Under the pieces are notes generated by a model, which did not search any database, was not told the origin of the DNA, and saw only the letters and a list, made by a program, of their open reading frames with translations. 64,000 bases of DNA, from positions 30,511-94,510 of the forward strand of contig NZ_LLXT01000085.1 of NCBI RefSeq assembly GCF_001431625.1, read 5' to 3'. This stretch comes from Stenotrophomonas geniculata ATCC 19374 = JCM 13324. Lineage in GTDB: Bacteria; Pseudomonadota; Gammaproteobacteria; Xanthomonadales; Xanthomonadaceae. The first letter of the stretch is position 1. Every line of letters begins with the position of its first letter. Shown here one piece after another: positions 34,601 through 42,421 of the stretch. Position numbers and translations under genes: made by a program.

Positions 34601-34754
34601 GAAACCGCTGGCGGTGGTGGTGATTGGCGGCCTGCTGTCGGCGATGCTGCTGACCCTGCTGGTGTTGCCGACGCTTTATTATTGGGTGCATCGCCGGCGT
34701 ACAAAGCAATGGCAGGTGCCATCATCGCAGTTTGCGGTTCAGTCTAAAGGCTGA
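31641..34754 (+). CDS. czcA: CzcA-like heavy-metal RND proton antiporter
   Basis: A 1037-residue RND pump of the HME type. TM4 carries DFGIIIDGAVIVTEH (Asp393 first), the motif of divalent-cation HME pumps; the Asp/Asp/Glu set fits zinc/cobalt/cadmium-type exporters better than the monovalent Cu/Ag ones. It also shows an N-terminal FPDVSDTQVTV, a large periplasmic loop and a second half from about residue 530 (LGTRLGSEFLPELDEGSIWL). It should export metal ions using proton influx. The last 20 residues after YYWVHRRR are loose and may reflect the nearby insertion junction. Confidence 0.93.
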   Translation: MIDRLIAYCLRQPLMVMLALLLFMGAGIAAFRVLPVEAFPDVSDTQVTVVSLHPGRAAEEVEREVTMPLEVALSGIPHSVRVFSHTQFGLSMIILTFDDKADDYFARQQVLERLQGVELPEGVTPELEAMSSAVGEIYRYVLKGPHMTPTQLRTVQEWTMERSLRTVPGVADVISFGGFARTFQVKPDLDKLRDRGISLGEFAEALERGSSNAGGGYVERGQQQFLIRGVGLMRSPADIGNVVVAQRGGTPILVRDLAGIADTGLPRQGLVGQDDNDDAVFGMVLMRKGENPSDVLDALHARIAEIEANQLPAGVSIEPFYDRSWLVTTTLKTVFRNLLEGAVLVFLVLWLFLYNARAALIVAAMMPLALLSTFLGLHLWGVPANLLSLGAMDFGIIIDGAVIVTEHIVSRLSKLPPAADRKTRLSTILSAASEVGRPTFFSMLIIIAAHIPIFTLQRQEGRMFAPMAYSVTSALIGALILALTVVPLFCYWWLRRDRMRDGNPLMDRLTGWYRPILERALARPRAVVLTAVALLVGTLALGTRLGSEFLPELDEGSIWLTATLDPSTSLVEAQQQSRRIRELVGTFPQVSTVVAKLGRPEDGSDAKGANQIEALVALRPEKECPKGVDKRQLVSDLQRTLEQRIPGPEFSISQPVRDNILESISQIKGQVVIKVSGSDLDVLNQQAQAILGQVRGVEGVESAFIDRDGSLPQLQIEIDRDRAARYGLNVRDIDEVIETALGGRQVGELWEGDRRFPITLRLDDADRDLQRLRTVPVGIGDGHTVTLADVADFRMASGAINISRENAQRVKAVSIFIAGRDMGSVVADMRKRVEASVQLPEGYRLEWSGEFENQQRAMKRLGWVIPLSVLIIFVLLFDAFKDVSSAALILANVPLAMIGGILALWLTGIPLSVSAAIGFIALFGQAVLNGVVMLSRFAQLREQGMDLLQSVVQGSLQRLRTVLMTALLAMFGLLPMATSHAIGAETQKPLAVVVIGGLLSAMLLTLLVLPTLYYWVHRRRTKQWQVPSSQFAVQSKG

Positions 34755-34824
34755 GGTCGTATGATTGGGGCAGGTGAGCGGAAACTGCGCCTACTCTGTT
34801 TTTTGTAGCTCACCAAGCTGATCC

Positions 34825-34852
34825 AGGGCAGAGCAAGGCACTGCCCTTTTTC
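34825..34852 (+). terminator. Rho-independent terminator of czcCBA
   Basis: AGGGCAG (34825-34831), a nine-base loop and CTGCCCT (34841-34847), followed by TTTTT. It lies 70 bases past the czcA stop. An earlier inverted repeat, GGTGAGC/GCTCACC (34773-34779 and 34808-34814), flanks a T run. Confidence 0.8.
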
Positions 34853-34893
34853 AGATATCCAACAGGCGTCGCGGGTTGAGAACTGAAGATGCT

Positions 34894-36717
34894 TCAGGGC
34901 GTGAGTTCCAGTGTCTCGCCTTCTGTGGAGCATGAGCTGTCTAGTAGGTCTCCGGTATCCGCCACCGAGGCCTCTGGAAACCCGGCAGCAATGAGATGAG
35001 TGCGAAGGACTTCTGCACGGCGGCTGTGTGGGTCGGCATCGATGACATCGAAGCAAGCCTCAGTGAACTTGTCCGCCGCATAGGACTGCGCATAACCCAG
35101 GGAAGGGTCAGGCTCTCCTGTGAGGATGAGTCCCGCGGCCAGTATGTTCTGTAGCTCCGTGCCCTGTGCTCGCCGAAGGTCGCTCCGAACCTGTTCTGTG
35201 GTCAGGTTGCTCATCAGGTAGTGATCACTCTTTTCCAGTGGAGTCCTGTGCACGATTGAGCTGCTGAGACTACTGAATGTGCGCGAATAGTTCTTCCAGT
35301 CCTGATACTCTGAAACAGCCTTGGAGATTTCTTCGTTCTTCAAGGCGCCTCTTGGCCATTGCATCACGAATGGCTCCTTGTCGTCTCTGTATTTACTCTC
35401 AAACTGACCGATCCATGCGGATGCCATTCTGCTGGCGAGGTCGCCTATGCCATTCAGAGTCCTTGCACGACTCAGTACTTCGTCGATCGTCTCAGCATCC
35501 AGATGCTGGACGTTGGGTAATAGTGCCTGCAGCTTCCCGATGAACTCGTGATCAGGAGTGTTCACTTCCCACGTATGTTCCCTTAGGAACCGAGCAGCGT
35601 TCTCAATCGTCTCGAGTCGAAGCGCCTGTGATGTGTACCTCTGAATGGCACCTGCAAGCAAATCGGTGTTCCTGGTCCTGCTGGCGATGTAGGCGGCAAC
35701 TTCCTCCTCCAGTTCAGTCGAGGCATGAATTCCGAGATCGTCAAGCAGCTTGCTCCATGCGAGATTTTCGAACGACGCCTTCGATGTAGGATCTGTTGCG
35801 GGGCGACCATGGGCGAGTACGTACGCCGTAGTGGGGCCCTGAGGCAGGGCGAGGAGATCGATTGCACCGAGTAGAGTGATCGCTGTGACAAGGCGGCATC
35901 GCAGTGGGGTTGCCCTGACGTCCAGTTCCTCGACGAGATCCTCGACGTGGCGAGTCAGCTTCTGGATGACGCGGATGTTTACGATTCCACAGCGCGTAAG
36001 AGTGTCACCGAGAACTTTACGGTCAGGCGGAAGCAGAGGATGGCGCGTGTTTGCCACGGGCCTCTTGGTTGAACCCTTTGCCCGCGCTGTGTTCTTGAGA
36101 TTCTCTTCCCTCTTCGCAGAGGCAATTTCTGCAGTTTCAAATGCCTCAGCTGGTGTGATTGATAGGGACACTTCCTCGTCGATTACCTTTTCCCGGAAAG
36201 CTTGCCAGACCGGGTCATCGGCAAATCGCTCTGCGTTGAGGATCAGGATAACTTTGCATTTCAGGGCGCGGGCGCAGTTGTCGACGAACCCGAGCAGCTC
36301 GTCCGCTTGGAGGTCTGCGTGCTTCCGTTCAAGATCGTCGATTACTAGCAGGCGGCCCTCAAGGAGCTTGGGTACGGCTAGATTGGTGAGCTCATCCAGG
36401 ACTTCAAAACCTGGATGTACACTCTTCAGAGCATCCTTCATCCAGCGCCAGCTCGTAGCCACTTGCTGCCTGAGCTCCTCCGAATCTGAGCCCGTCAATA
36501 TTTTCTGAGCTATGCGAAGGCCGAGCTCTCGAACGTTGCCTACGCCAAAGAGCGAGACGGAGACAGCTCGCATCACGATGGCGGTGTCGGATGTTTCACG
36601 AATACGATTCCAAAGGTGAGTCTTGCCTGTGCCCCAGGCTCCTGACAGAGCGATAACCTGTATGCGGTCATCACGAATAAGTTTCTCCAATCGCTGCTCG
36701 CAATCCTGATACGACAC
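34894..36717 (-). CDS. KAP-like P-loop NTPase, lone lower-GC gene
   Basis: A 607-residue protein. GTG 36717 is supported by AAGGAAGG six bases upstream; a TTGACA -35-like element lies at 36787-36782. Walker A is GAWGTGKT (26-33) and Walker B is LLVIDDLER (123-131), the KAP-type signature. A sensor-like region follows (CKVILILNAERFADDP). After residue 225 the chain is helical with no recognised domain, and no clear membrane helix is present. Its codon choice and base composition are plainly less GC-rich than the flanks. It stands alone between czcA and the SDR gene. Solitary KAP/STAND-like NTPases are often phage-defence or cargo genes; that role is inferred. Confidence 0.8.
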   Translation of the reverse strand: MSYQDCEQRLEKLIRDDRIQVIALSGAWGTGKTHLWNRIRETSDTAIVMRAVSVSLFGVGNVRELGLRIAQKILTGSDSEELRQQVATSWRWMKDALKSVHPGFEVLDELTNLAVPKLLEGRLLVIDDLERKHADLQADELLGFVDNCARALKCKVILILNAERFADDPVWQAFREKVIDEEVSLSITPAEAFETAEIASAKREENLKNTARAKGSTKRPVANTRHPLLPPDRKVLGDTLTRCGIVNIRVIQKLTRHVEDLVEELDVRATPLRCRLVTAITLLGAIDLLALPQGPTTAYVLAHGRPATDPTSKASFENLAWSKLLDDLGIHASTELEEEVAAYIASRTRNTDLLAGAIQRYTSQALRLETIENAARFLREHTWEVNTPDHEFIGKLQALLPNVQHLDAETIDEVLSRARTLNGIGDLASRMASAWIGQFESKYRDDKEPFVMQWPRGALKNEEISKAVSEYQDWKNYSRTFSSLSSSIVHRTPLEKSDHYLMSNLTTEQVRSDLRRAQGTELQNILAAGLILTGEPDPSLGYAQSYAADKFTEACFDVIDADPHSRRAEVLRTHLIAAGFPEASVADTGDLLDSSCSTEGETLELTP

Positions 36718-36827
36718 GTCTACCTTCCTTTGGCTCTGGTCTATGGAAACATCGTATCGTGGGCACTGCGCGGCAGAAAGCTGTCAATCTTTTGGCGGGC
36801 CGAATCCGGCCTGAGTACCGCCGAATC

Positions 36828-37571
36828 TCATGCCATCCCACCGTTGGCGCGCAGGACCTGGCCGTTGACCCACCCGCCATCGGCACCGGCCAGGAACCCC
36901 ACCGCACCGGCGATGTCCTCCGGCGTACCCAACCGCTGCAGGGGGTTCATCTTCGCCAACCGCTCGATCAGTTCCGGTGACTTGCCGTCCAGGAACAGGT
37001 CGGTAGCGGTCGGGCCTGGGGCCACTGCGTTCACGGTGATGTTGCGCCCGCGCAGCTCCTTGCTGAGGATCGCGCCCATCGTCTCCACCGCTGCCTTGCT
37101 GGCCGCGTACACGCTGTAGTTCTCCAGCTTGATGCCGACCACGCTGGTGGACAGGGTGATCAGCCGGCCACCGTCGCGCACCCGTCGCGCGCTTTCGCGC
37201 AGCACGTTGAAGGCACCCTTGAGGTTGATGCCGATCACCCGCTCGAACAGGGCGTCGTCGGTGTCGGCCAGCGGCGCCAGCTGCAGCACGCCGGCGCTGT
37301 TGACCACCACGTCGATGCCGCCGAAACGCGCCTCGATGGCATCGAAAAGCTGCCGCACCGCCAGCGGATCGGCGACATCGGCCTGCAGCGCGATCGCCTG
37401 CGCGCCGGCTGCGTTGAGTTCGGCCGCCAAGGCTTCGGCGTCGTCCCGGCGGCCCGCATAGTTGATCGCGACCGCGTGGCCATCGTCGGCGAGCCGGCGG
37501 GAGATGGCGGCGCCGATGCCACGGGAGCCGCCGGTGACCAGGGCGACAGTGCGGGCGGGGGAGAGGGTCAT
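36828..37571 (-). CDS. Short-chain dehydrogenase/reductase
   Basis: A 247-residue Rossmann-fold oxidoreductase. It shows the cofactor motif TGGSRGIG near residue 14, NSAG, catalytic Ser (LSTSV) and YSVYAASK, then APGPTATDLF. The basic residue in INYAGRRDD after the second strand suggests NADP(H). ATG 37571 begins directly before the fold; upstream in-frame sequence is not conserved-looking. It is divergent from a LysR gene that begins 106 bases away, which probably regulates it. The substrate is unknown. Confidence 0.92.
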   Translation of the reverse strand: MTLSPARTVALVTGGSRGIGAAISRRLADDGHAVAINYAGRRDDAEALAAELNAAGAQAIALQADVADPLAVRQLFDAIEARFGGIDVVVNSAGVLQLAPLADTDDALFERVIGINLKGAFNVLRESARRVRDGGRLITLSTSVVGIKLENYSVYAASKAAVETMGAILSKELRGRNITVNAVAPGPTATDLFLDGKSPELIERLAKMNPLQRLGTPEDIAGAVGFLAGADGGWVNGQVLRANGGMA

Positions 37572-37677
37572 GGTCGGTTCCAGCGGAGCGCGCCGGAATG
37601 GCGCAGGGCCATCTTCGTCATCTCTCCCGCCCGGATAATCATGCATAATCCGCCAACATCATCCGGGTAGCCGAACA

Positions 37678-38601
37678 ATGGACCGCTTCACGGCCATGCG
37701 CGCCTTCGTCCGTATCGTCGAGCGCCGCAGCTTCACCCGGGCCTCCGAGGACCTGGACCTGCCGCGGGCCACGGTGACCGATGCGATCAAGGCGCTCGAA
37801 CAGCGGCTGGGCGTGCGCCTGCTGCACCGGACCACGCGGCTGGTAGTGCCGACGCTGGAAGGCGAGGCTTTCTATGGCCGTTGCCTGCGCCTGATCGCCG
37901 ACATGGATGATGCCGAGGCTGCGTTCCGTGACGCGCCGCCGCGCGGCCCGTTGCGTATCGAAGTGCATGGCACGCTGGGCCGGCACCTGCTGTTTCCGCA
38001 CCTGCCGGAATTCCTGCAGCGCTACCGGGAGATCGAACTGGACGTCAGCGAGGGTGACCGCTATGTCGACCTGCTGCGTGAAGGCGTGGATGCGGCGTTG
38101 CGGGTGGGGACGCTGGCCGACAGCGATCTGGCGGCGCGACGGTTGACCATGCTGCGCGAGGTCACGGTGGCCTCGCCGGGCTATGTGCAGGCGCACGGCC
38201 TGCCCGATACCATCGAATCGCTGCAGGACGGCCACCAGATGGTCGGCTACCGCTCCAGCGCCACCGGCCAGCTGATTCCTCTGGAGTTCCAGCAGGGCGG
38301 GCAGGTGCGCTACGTGCCGCTGCCGGCACGGGTGCGAGTGTCCGGTGCTGACGCGTTCCTTGGTGCCGCGCTGGCGGGCCTGGGCATCATCCAGGCGCCG
38401 CGCTACCGGATGGACCCGTACATCGCGCGCGGACAGTTGGCGGAGCTGTTGCCCGAGACGCCACCGACGCCGAGTCCGCTGAGCCTGGTCTACCCACGCA
38501 ACCGCACGCCGTCACCGCGCTTGCGGGTGTTCATCGATTGGGTGACCGGGGTGTTTGAGCAGACCGGGGTTGCCGGCCAGCGGCCGGGACTACCGGGCTG
38601 A
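37678..38601 (+). CDS. LysR-family regulator of the SDR gene
   Basis: A 307-residue LysR protein. The helix-turn-helix is at residues 15-60 (RRSFTRASEDLDLPRATVTDAIKALEQRLG), and the effector domain runs from about 90 (GPLRIEVHGTLGRHLL). The upstream gap contains GGATAATC and ATAATCC around ATGCAT (37633-37651), a candidate operator overlapping a CATAAT -10-like element. It is divergent from the SDR gene, the usual arrangement for regulator and target. Its last 12 bases overlap the convergent 3' end of the copper sensor kinase. Confidence 0.92.
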   Translation: MDRFTAMRAFVRIVERRSFTRASEDLDLPRATVTDAIKALEQRLGVRLLHRTTRLVVPTLEGEAFYGRCLRLIADMDDAEAAFRDAPPRGPLRIEVHGTLGRHLLFPHLPEFLQRYREIELDVSEGDRYVDLLREGVDAALRVGTLADSDLAARRLTMLREVTVASPGYVQAHGLPDTIESLQDGHQMVGYRSSATGQLIPLEFQQGGQVRYVPLPARVRVSGADAFLGAALAGLGIIQAPRYRMDPYIARGQLAELLPETPPTPSPLSLVYPRNRTPSPRLRVFIDWVTGVFEQTGVAGQRPGLPG

Positions 38602-39957
38602 GGTGCTCGGCAGCACCAGCTCGAACAGGGTGCCGGTGTCATCCGAGACAACACTCACGCTGCCGCCGTGCGCCTGTGCGATCGCGCGTGTGATCGCCAG
38701 GCCCAGTCCGGCACCTTCTTGGCGGCCACGCTCGCCGCGGTAGAAACGATCGAACAGGCGCGGCAGCGCCTCGCTGGCGATCGGCGTGCCAAGGTTGTGC
38801 ACGCTGACCCTGCACACGCCATCGGCCTCGACCAGCCGCACCCGCACTTCGCTGCCCACGGCTGCGTACTTCAACGCGTTGGACAGCAGGTTGGCAATCG
38901 CCCGGTGCAGCATCAAGCGGTTGCCTTCCACGCTCGCCACACCATCGCGGCGCAGGGTCAACTGTCGGTCCTCGGCCAGAAGCTCGTAGAACTCCAGCAG
39001 CGAATCCACCACCGCATCCAGCGCCACTGGCTCGCGCGAGGGCAGTGCACCCGGCGCTTCGGCCTGCGCCAGGTACAGCAGGTCACCCACGGTCTGCGCC
39101 AGCTGCTGCAGTTCCTCGGCGCAGGACGCCAGCGTCTCGCGGTAGGCCTCGTTGCTGCGCGGGTGCGCCAGCACCACCTGCACCTGGGTCAGCATGTTGG
39201 TGATCGGTGTGCGCAGTTCATGGGCGAGATCACCGGAGAACTCGGTCAGCCGCGCGAAGTCCTGCTGCAGGCGCGCCAGCATGCCGTTGAGCGTCTGCGC
39301 CAGCTGCTCCAGTTCGGCCGGTGCGCTGCGTGCACTCAGTCGGCGCTGCAGCCGGCCGGCGGTGATCTGCCGGGCCTCATCGGCCAGCGTGCGCAGCGGC
39401 CGCAGCGTGCGCCGCACCACGTAGCCGCCGAGCAGGCTGCTGGCCACGGCGGCGCCGATGATGGCGATCGCCAGCAGATGGCGGAAGCGCTGCAGGAAAT
39501 CGGCGTGGCGGTCGTCATCGATGGCCAGCAGGGTGACCAGCTCGCTGCCGTCGGCCAGGGTCTGGCGCAGGTGCAGGGCATGCATGCAGCGACCATCGGC
39601 GAGGATCCAGTCGTGCCGCAGTGGCGCGGCGTCGATCGGCTGGCTGCGTGCATGCTCGCGCAGTAGTGCCGGTGCGGTCGAGAAGAGCACTGCGCCGCTC
39701 CCATCAACAATGTGGAAGGCGATATCCGGATGGTGGCCCAGTGCCTCCGCCAAGCGCTGCCCGCGTGCGGACGCAGGTCCGTTGCCGGCCAGGTCACGGA
39801 TCAACGCAACCTTGTACTCCAGTTCGCTGAAGTCCTGGGCCACCAGGTCGTGGCGGGCGCTGACATAGATCGCCACGCCCAATGCGGCCAGCACCAGCGT
39901 AGCCACGATGGCGAACAGCAGCGTGAGGCGTACCGCAATGGAACGGCGCAGGCTCAT
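38590..39957 (-). CDS. copS: Heavy-metal (copper) sensor histidine kinase
   Basis: A 455-residue CusS/CopS-type kinase. Helix 1 is at about residues 12-33 ([20 protein letters not shown]), followed by a periplasmic sensor (about 34-165), helix 2 ([21 protein letters not shown]), HAMP, the H-box ([18 protein letters not shown]) and ATPase ([20 protein letters not shown]). It overlaps the regulator gene by four bases (ATGA). In the operon copC-copD-copR-copS, it should sense periplasmic copper. The sensor loop contains several His ([14 protein letters not shown]) that could bind Cu. Confidence 0.9.
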   Translation of the reverse strand: MSLRRSIAVRLTLLFAIVATLVLAALGVAIYVSARHDLVAQDFSELEYKVALIRDLAGNGPASARGQRLAEALGHHPDIAFHIVDGSGAVLFSTAPALLREHARSQPIDAAPLRHDWILADGRCMHALHLRQTLADGSELVTLLAIDDDRHADFLQRFRHLLAIAIIGAAVASSLLGGYVVRRTLRPLRTLADEARQITAGRLQRRLSARSAPAELEQLAQTLNGMLARLQQDFARLTEFSGDLAHELRTPITNMLTQVQVVLAHPRSNEAYRETLASCAEELQQLAQTVGDLLYLAQAEAPGALPSREPVALDAVVDSLLEFYELLAEDRQLTLRRDGVASVEGNRLMLHRAIANLLSNALKYAAVGSEVRVRLVEADGVCRVSVHNLGTPIASEALPRLFDRFYRGERGRQEGAGLGLAITRAIAQAHGGSVSVVSDDTGTLFELVLPSTSAR

Positions 39958-40652
39958 CCGTTGTTCACAGTGCCGTCGTCCGGTGCCTCGAGCACGTAGC
40001 CCATGCCGCGCACGGTGACGATCAGCTTGGCGTCGAAGTCATCGTCGATCTTCGCGCGCAGGCGGCGGATCGCCACGTCGATCACGTTGGTGTCGCTGTC
40101 GAAGTTCATGTCCCATACCTGCGAGGCGATCAACGAGCGCGGCAGCACTTCACCGCGTCGGCGCGCCAGCAGTTCCAGCAGGGTGTATTCCTTCTGGCTG
40201 AGGGCGATGCGCTGGCCGCCGCGTTCGACCCGGCGGCGCAGGGTATCCACCACCAGGTCGGCGATGACGATGCGCTCGGCCTGCGGCAGCGCCTGGCCAC
40301 GACGCAGCAGGGTGCGCACGCGCGCCAGCAGCTCTGCGAAGGCGAATGGTTTGGCCAGGTAGTCATCCGCGCCCAGCTCCAGGCCCTGAACCCGGTCGGC
40401 GATGCTGCTGCGCGCGGTGAGGAACAGCACCGGCACCTGCCATCCGGCCTCGCGCAGCCGCGACAGCACGTTCCAGCCATCCAGGCCGGGCAGCATCACG
40501 TCGAGGATGACCAGCTGGTACTCGCCGCTGCCGGCCAGGTGCAGCCCGTCGACGCCATTGCAGGCGAGATCGACCACGTAGCCGGCCTCGATCAGGCCCT
40601 GGCGCAGGTAGTTGCCGGTCTTGGGTTCGTCTTCGACGATCAGCAGTTTCAT
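39954..40652 (-). CDS. copR: Copper response regulator
   Basis: A 232-residue OmpR-family protein of the CusR/CopR type. Asp51 in [14 protein letters not shown] is the phospho-acceptor, with Lys in [10 protein letters not shown]. The winged helix runs from about 130 to 225 ([41 protein letters not shown]), the heavy-metal subgroup signature. It lies 45 bases after copD. A perfect inverted repeat upstream of copC (42037-42060) is its best candidate target, so the operon would be self-activated. Confidence 0.93.
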   Translation of the reverse strand: MKLLIVEDEPKTGNYLRQGLIEAGYVVDLACNGVDGLHLAGSGEYQLVILDVMLPGLDGWNVLSRLREAGWQVPVLFLTARSSIADRVQGLELGADDYLAKPFAFAELLARVRTLLRRGQALPQAERIVIADLVVDTLRRRVERGGQRIALSQKEYTLLELLARRRGEVLPRSLIASQVWDMNFDSDTNVIDVAIRRLRAKIDDDFDAKLIVTVRGMGYVLEAPDDGTVNNG

Positions 40653-40697
40653 GGTGTGCCCATCATCGCAGCTTGGGCCCGTGCTGGAACGGATGAG

Positions 40698-41582
40698 TCA
40701 TGCCAATGGGTCCAGCATTCCGAGCACCGCGACGCAGGCCAGCACCAATACCGCCAGCACCGATTCACAGGCCAGGCTGTGGCGAAGTGAGCGCAGCGGC
40801 CTGGGTTGCCAGCCGCCGCGGATGGAGCTGGCCAGCGCTGGTACCAGCCGCCAGCGATGCAGCGCGGCAAGCCCCAGCATGCCGCCCACCAGCGCCAGCT
40901 TGAGCAGCAGCCAACGCCCATGCGCGGCGCCGGTCAGGGTCTGTATGGAACCGCCGAGATCGACATAGGTGTAGGTGCCGGTCATCGCCAGCAGGGCGAC
41001 GATGATCGTGCCCGGCACGGCGAAGCTGTGCGCGGCCTGCCACAGTTCGCGGGTACGTTCGAGCAGGCGCAGGCCCTGTGGACGCAGCGCCAGCTGCAGG
41101 ATGGCGGCGATCGCGCCGACCCAGGCACCGGCGGCCAGCAGGTGCACGATGCCGGCCACGAGCCGCAAGGTGCCGCCGAGCCCATCGCCTGCAGCGGCAT
41201 GCCCGTTCCAGGACAGGCTGGCCAGAGCTACCGCCGTGAGTATCAGCAGCGCCAGACGGCGCAGGCCCTGCACCGGGCGATTGACTGCCAGCAGCGGCAG
41301 CATTGCCAGCAGCGCCAGGATGCGCAGCAGCCCCGCCTCACCCACCGGCGTACCGGTGAGGAACCAGTGCGCCGTTGCTGGGTCGATATCGGCTGCCGGG
41401 ATGCCGAGCACGCCCGACAACCGGTTCACGGCATCGATGACGACCAGGATCAGCGCAACCACGGCGAGCGCCAGCGAGATGCCGCGTGGCAGCCCGGGGC
41501 GGACGAACAGCAGCCGCCCGAACAGCAGCATCAGTACCAGGTACAGCGCCAGCCGCAGCGCATACGGCGAGAGCTCGGCCAT
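40698..41582 (-). CDS. copD: Copper-resistance membrane protein CopD
   Basis: A 294-residue inner-membrane protein with about eight helices (for example LYLVLMLLFGRLLF near the start). The family CopD domain at the C-terminal half has AHSFAVPGTIIVALLAMTG and GRWLLLKLALVGGM; histidines in helices (NGHAAAG, VHLLAAGAW) are possible copper ligands. CopD works with periplasmic CopC to move copper into the cytoplasm in related bacteria. It lies 10 bases after copC in one operon. Confidence 0.92.
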   Translation of the reverse strand: MAELSPYALRLALYLVLMLLFGRLLFVRPGLPRGISLALAVVALILVVIDAVNRLSGVLGIPAADIDPATAHWFLTGTPVGEAGLLRILALLAMLPLLAVNRPVQGLRRLALLILTAVALASLSWNGHAAAGDGLGGTLRLVAGIVHLLAAGAWVGAIAAILQLALRPQGLRLLERTRELWQAAHSFAVPGTIIVALLAMTGTYTYVDLGGSIQTLTGAAHGRWLLLKLALVGGMLGLAALHRWRLVPALASSIRGGWQPRPLRSLRHSLACESVLAVLVLACVAVLGMLDPLA

Positions 41583-41592
41583 GGCGGCAGCC

Positions 41593-41970
41593 TTACTTTA
41601 CGGTGAAGCGGTAGCTGCCGGTCATCGGATGACTGTCCTGACCCACCGCGCGCCATTGCAGTGCGTAGCTGCCGGCGGGCAGCGGCTTGGCGAAACGCGC
41701 GCGTAGCGTGTGGCCATCTTCGGAAATGTCCTGCGCGACGGTAGGCATGGCCATCTTCATGCGGCCATGGTCCATGCTCAGCTCGATGCGGGTGGCACGC
41801 GGCATCACCTTCTCGCTGAACTGCAGCGTGATCTCGGTCGCCGGGGCTACGGTGGCGTCGGCGGCCGGCGTCGAGCGCACCAGGCTGGGATGGGCCAGCG
41901 CCAGCGGCGCAACCGCGAGGCCGGTCAGCAGGACAGCAAGGACAGTGGAGCGGAGCAGGGAGCGGGCCAT
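41593..41970 (-). CDS. copC: Periplasmic copper-binding protein CopC
   Basis: A 125-residue secreted beta-barrel. The signal peptide ends LAVAPLALA, leaving mature HPSLVRSTPA. The N-terminal His of the mature protein, plus Asp/His near the end (GQDSHPMTGSYRFTV), are the classical Cu(II) site; a Met-containing segment (MDHGRMKMAMPT) could hold Cu(I). ATG 41970 is preceded by AGGTG. It is the first gene of the copC-copD-copR-copS operon. Confidence 0.94.
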   Translation of the reverse strand: MARSLLRSTVLAVLLTGLAVAPLALAHPSLVRSTPAADATVAPATEITLQFSEKVMPRATRIELSMDHGRMKMAMPTVAQDISEDGHTLRARFAKPLPAGSYALQWRAVGQDSHPMTGSYRFTVK

Positions 41971-42010
41971 GCGTGGGACACCTGTGGAAGACGTGGCCCA
42001 CAGGGTGGAG

Positions 42011-42029
42011 GGCAGCGCCTTTCGCTGCC
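42011..42029 (-). promoter_or_regulatory. 5' leader hairpin of copC
   Basis: GGCAGC (42011-42016) pairs with GCTGCC (42024-42029) inside the copC untranslated leader, about 40 bases before the ATG. It may affect mRNA stability. Confidence 0.35.
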
Positions 42030-42036
42030 CTGACCC

Positions 42037-42060
42037 GCACATTACCGATCTGTAATGTGC
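42037..42060. promoter_or_regulatory. Perfect inverted repeat, candidate CopR box
   Basis: GCACATTAC (42037-42045) and GTAATGTGC (42052-42060) are exact inverted arms with a six-base spacer (CGATCT). It lies about 70 bases before copC and is flanked on the other side only by the end of the MoaF-like gene. ATTAC/GTAAT half-sites fit copper regulator boxes of Pseudomonas-type CopR proteins. Confidence 0.6.
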
Positions 42061-42097
42061 GGCCCACTAACAAGGTGGTGCCGGCCGCTGGCCGGCA

Positions 42098-42421
42098 TCA
42101 CAGCGCGTGCAGCGGCCCCTGCATGCGATGGAAACTGCCATCGGTGGCGGTGAACCAGGCCAGCGAATGCCCGCCCACGAAGTCATCGACATGCACGACC
42201 GTTGCGCCATCGGCTTCCTGCCACGAAATGACATAGACCCCTTCGCTGATCTGCTGCCACTCGCAGGCGGCTTCGCCCTGCGCACCGGCATAGGTGCCGG
42301 AGATGATGGCGTACTGCACGTGGCGGCCATCGGCGCTGTAGACATTGTCGGCAGCCAGGCCGTCATAGCGGACGCGGAAGCGACGGCCGGCGAACAATGG
42401 CAGGGCGGAGGCGGCGTTCAT
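42098..42421 (-). CDS. MoaF-related small protein
   Basis: A 107-residue protein of the MoaF-like lipocalin-type fold (FAGRRFRVRYDGL, then VQYAIISGTYAGAQGEAACEW, VHVDDFVGG). ATG 42421 overlaps the stop of the cyclase gene (ATGA), so it is translated with it. It has no signal peptide. A degenerate SMAG-like hairpin (42078-42101, GTGCCGGCCGCTGGCCGGCA) sits on its stop codon. It is the last gene of the operon dkgB-LLM-cyclase-MoaF. It could bind the small-molecule product of that pathway; no enzymatic residue set is evident. Confidence 0.75.
   Translation of the reverse strand: MNAASALPLFAGRRFRVRYDGLAADNVYSADGRHVQYAIISGTYAGAQGEAACEWQQISEGVYVISWQEADGATVVHVDDFVGGHSLAWFTATDGSFHRMQGPLHAL

Noticed and set aside
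34755..36827. Mobile element carrying the KAP gene
   Set aside because: No integrase, transposase, target-site duplication or tRNA fragment is visible, so only an insertion of unknown mechanism can be claimed.
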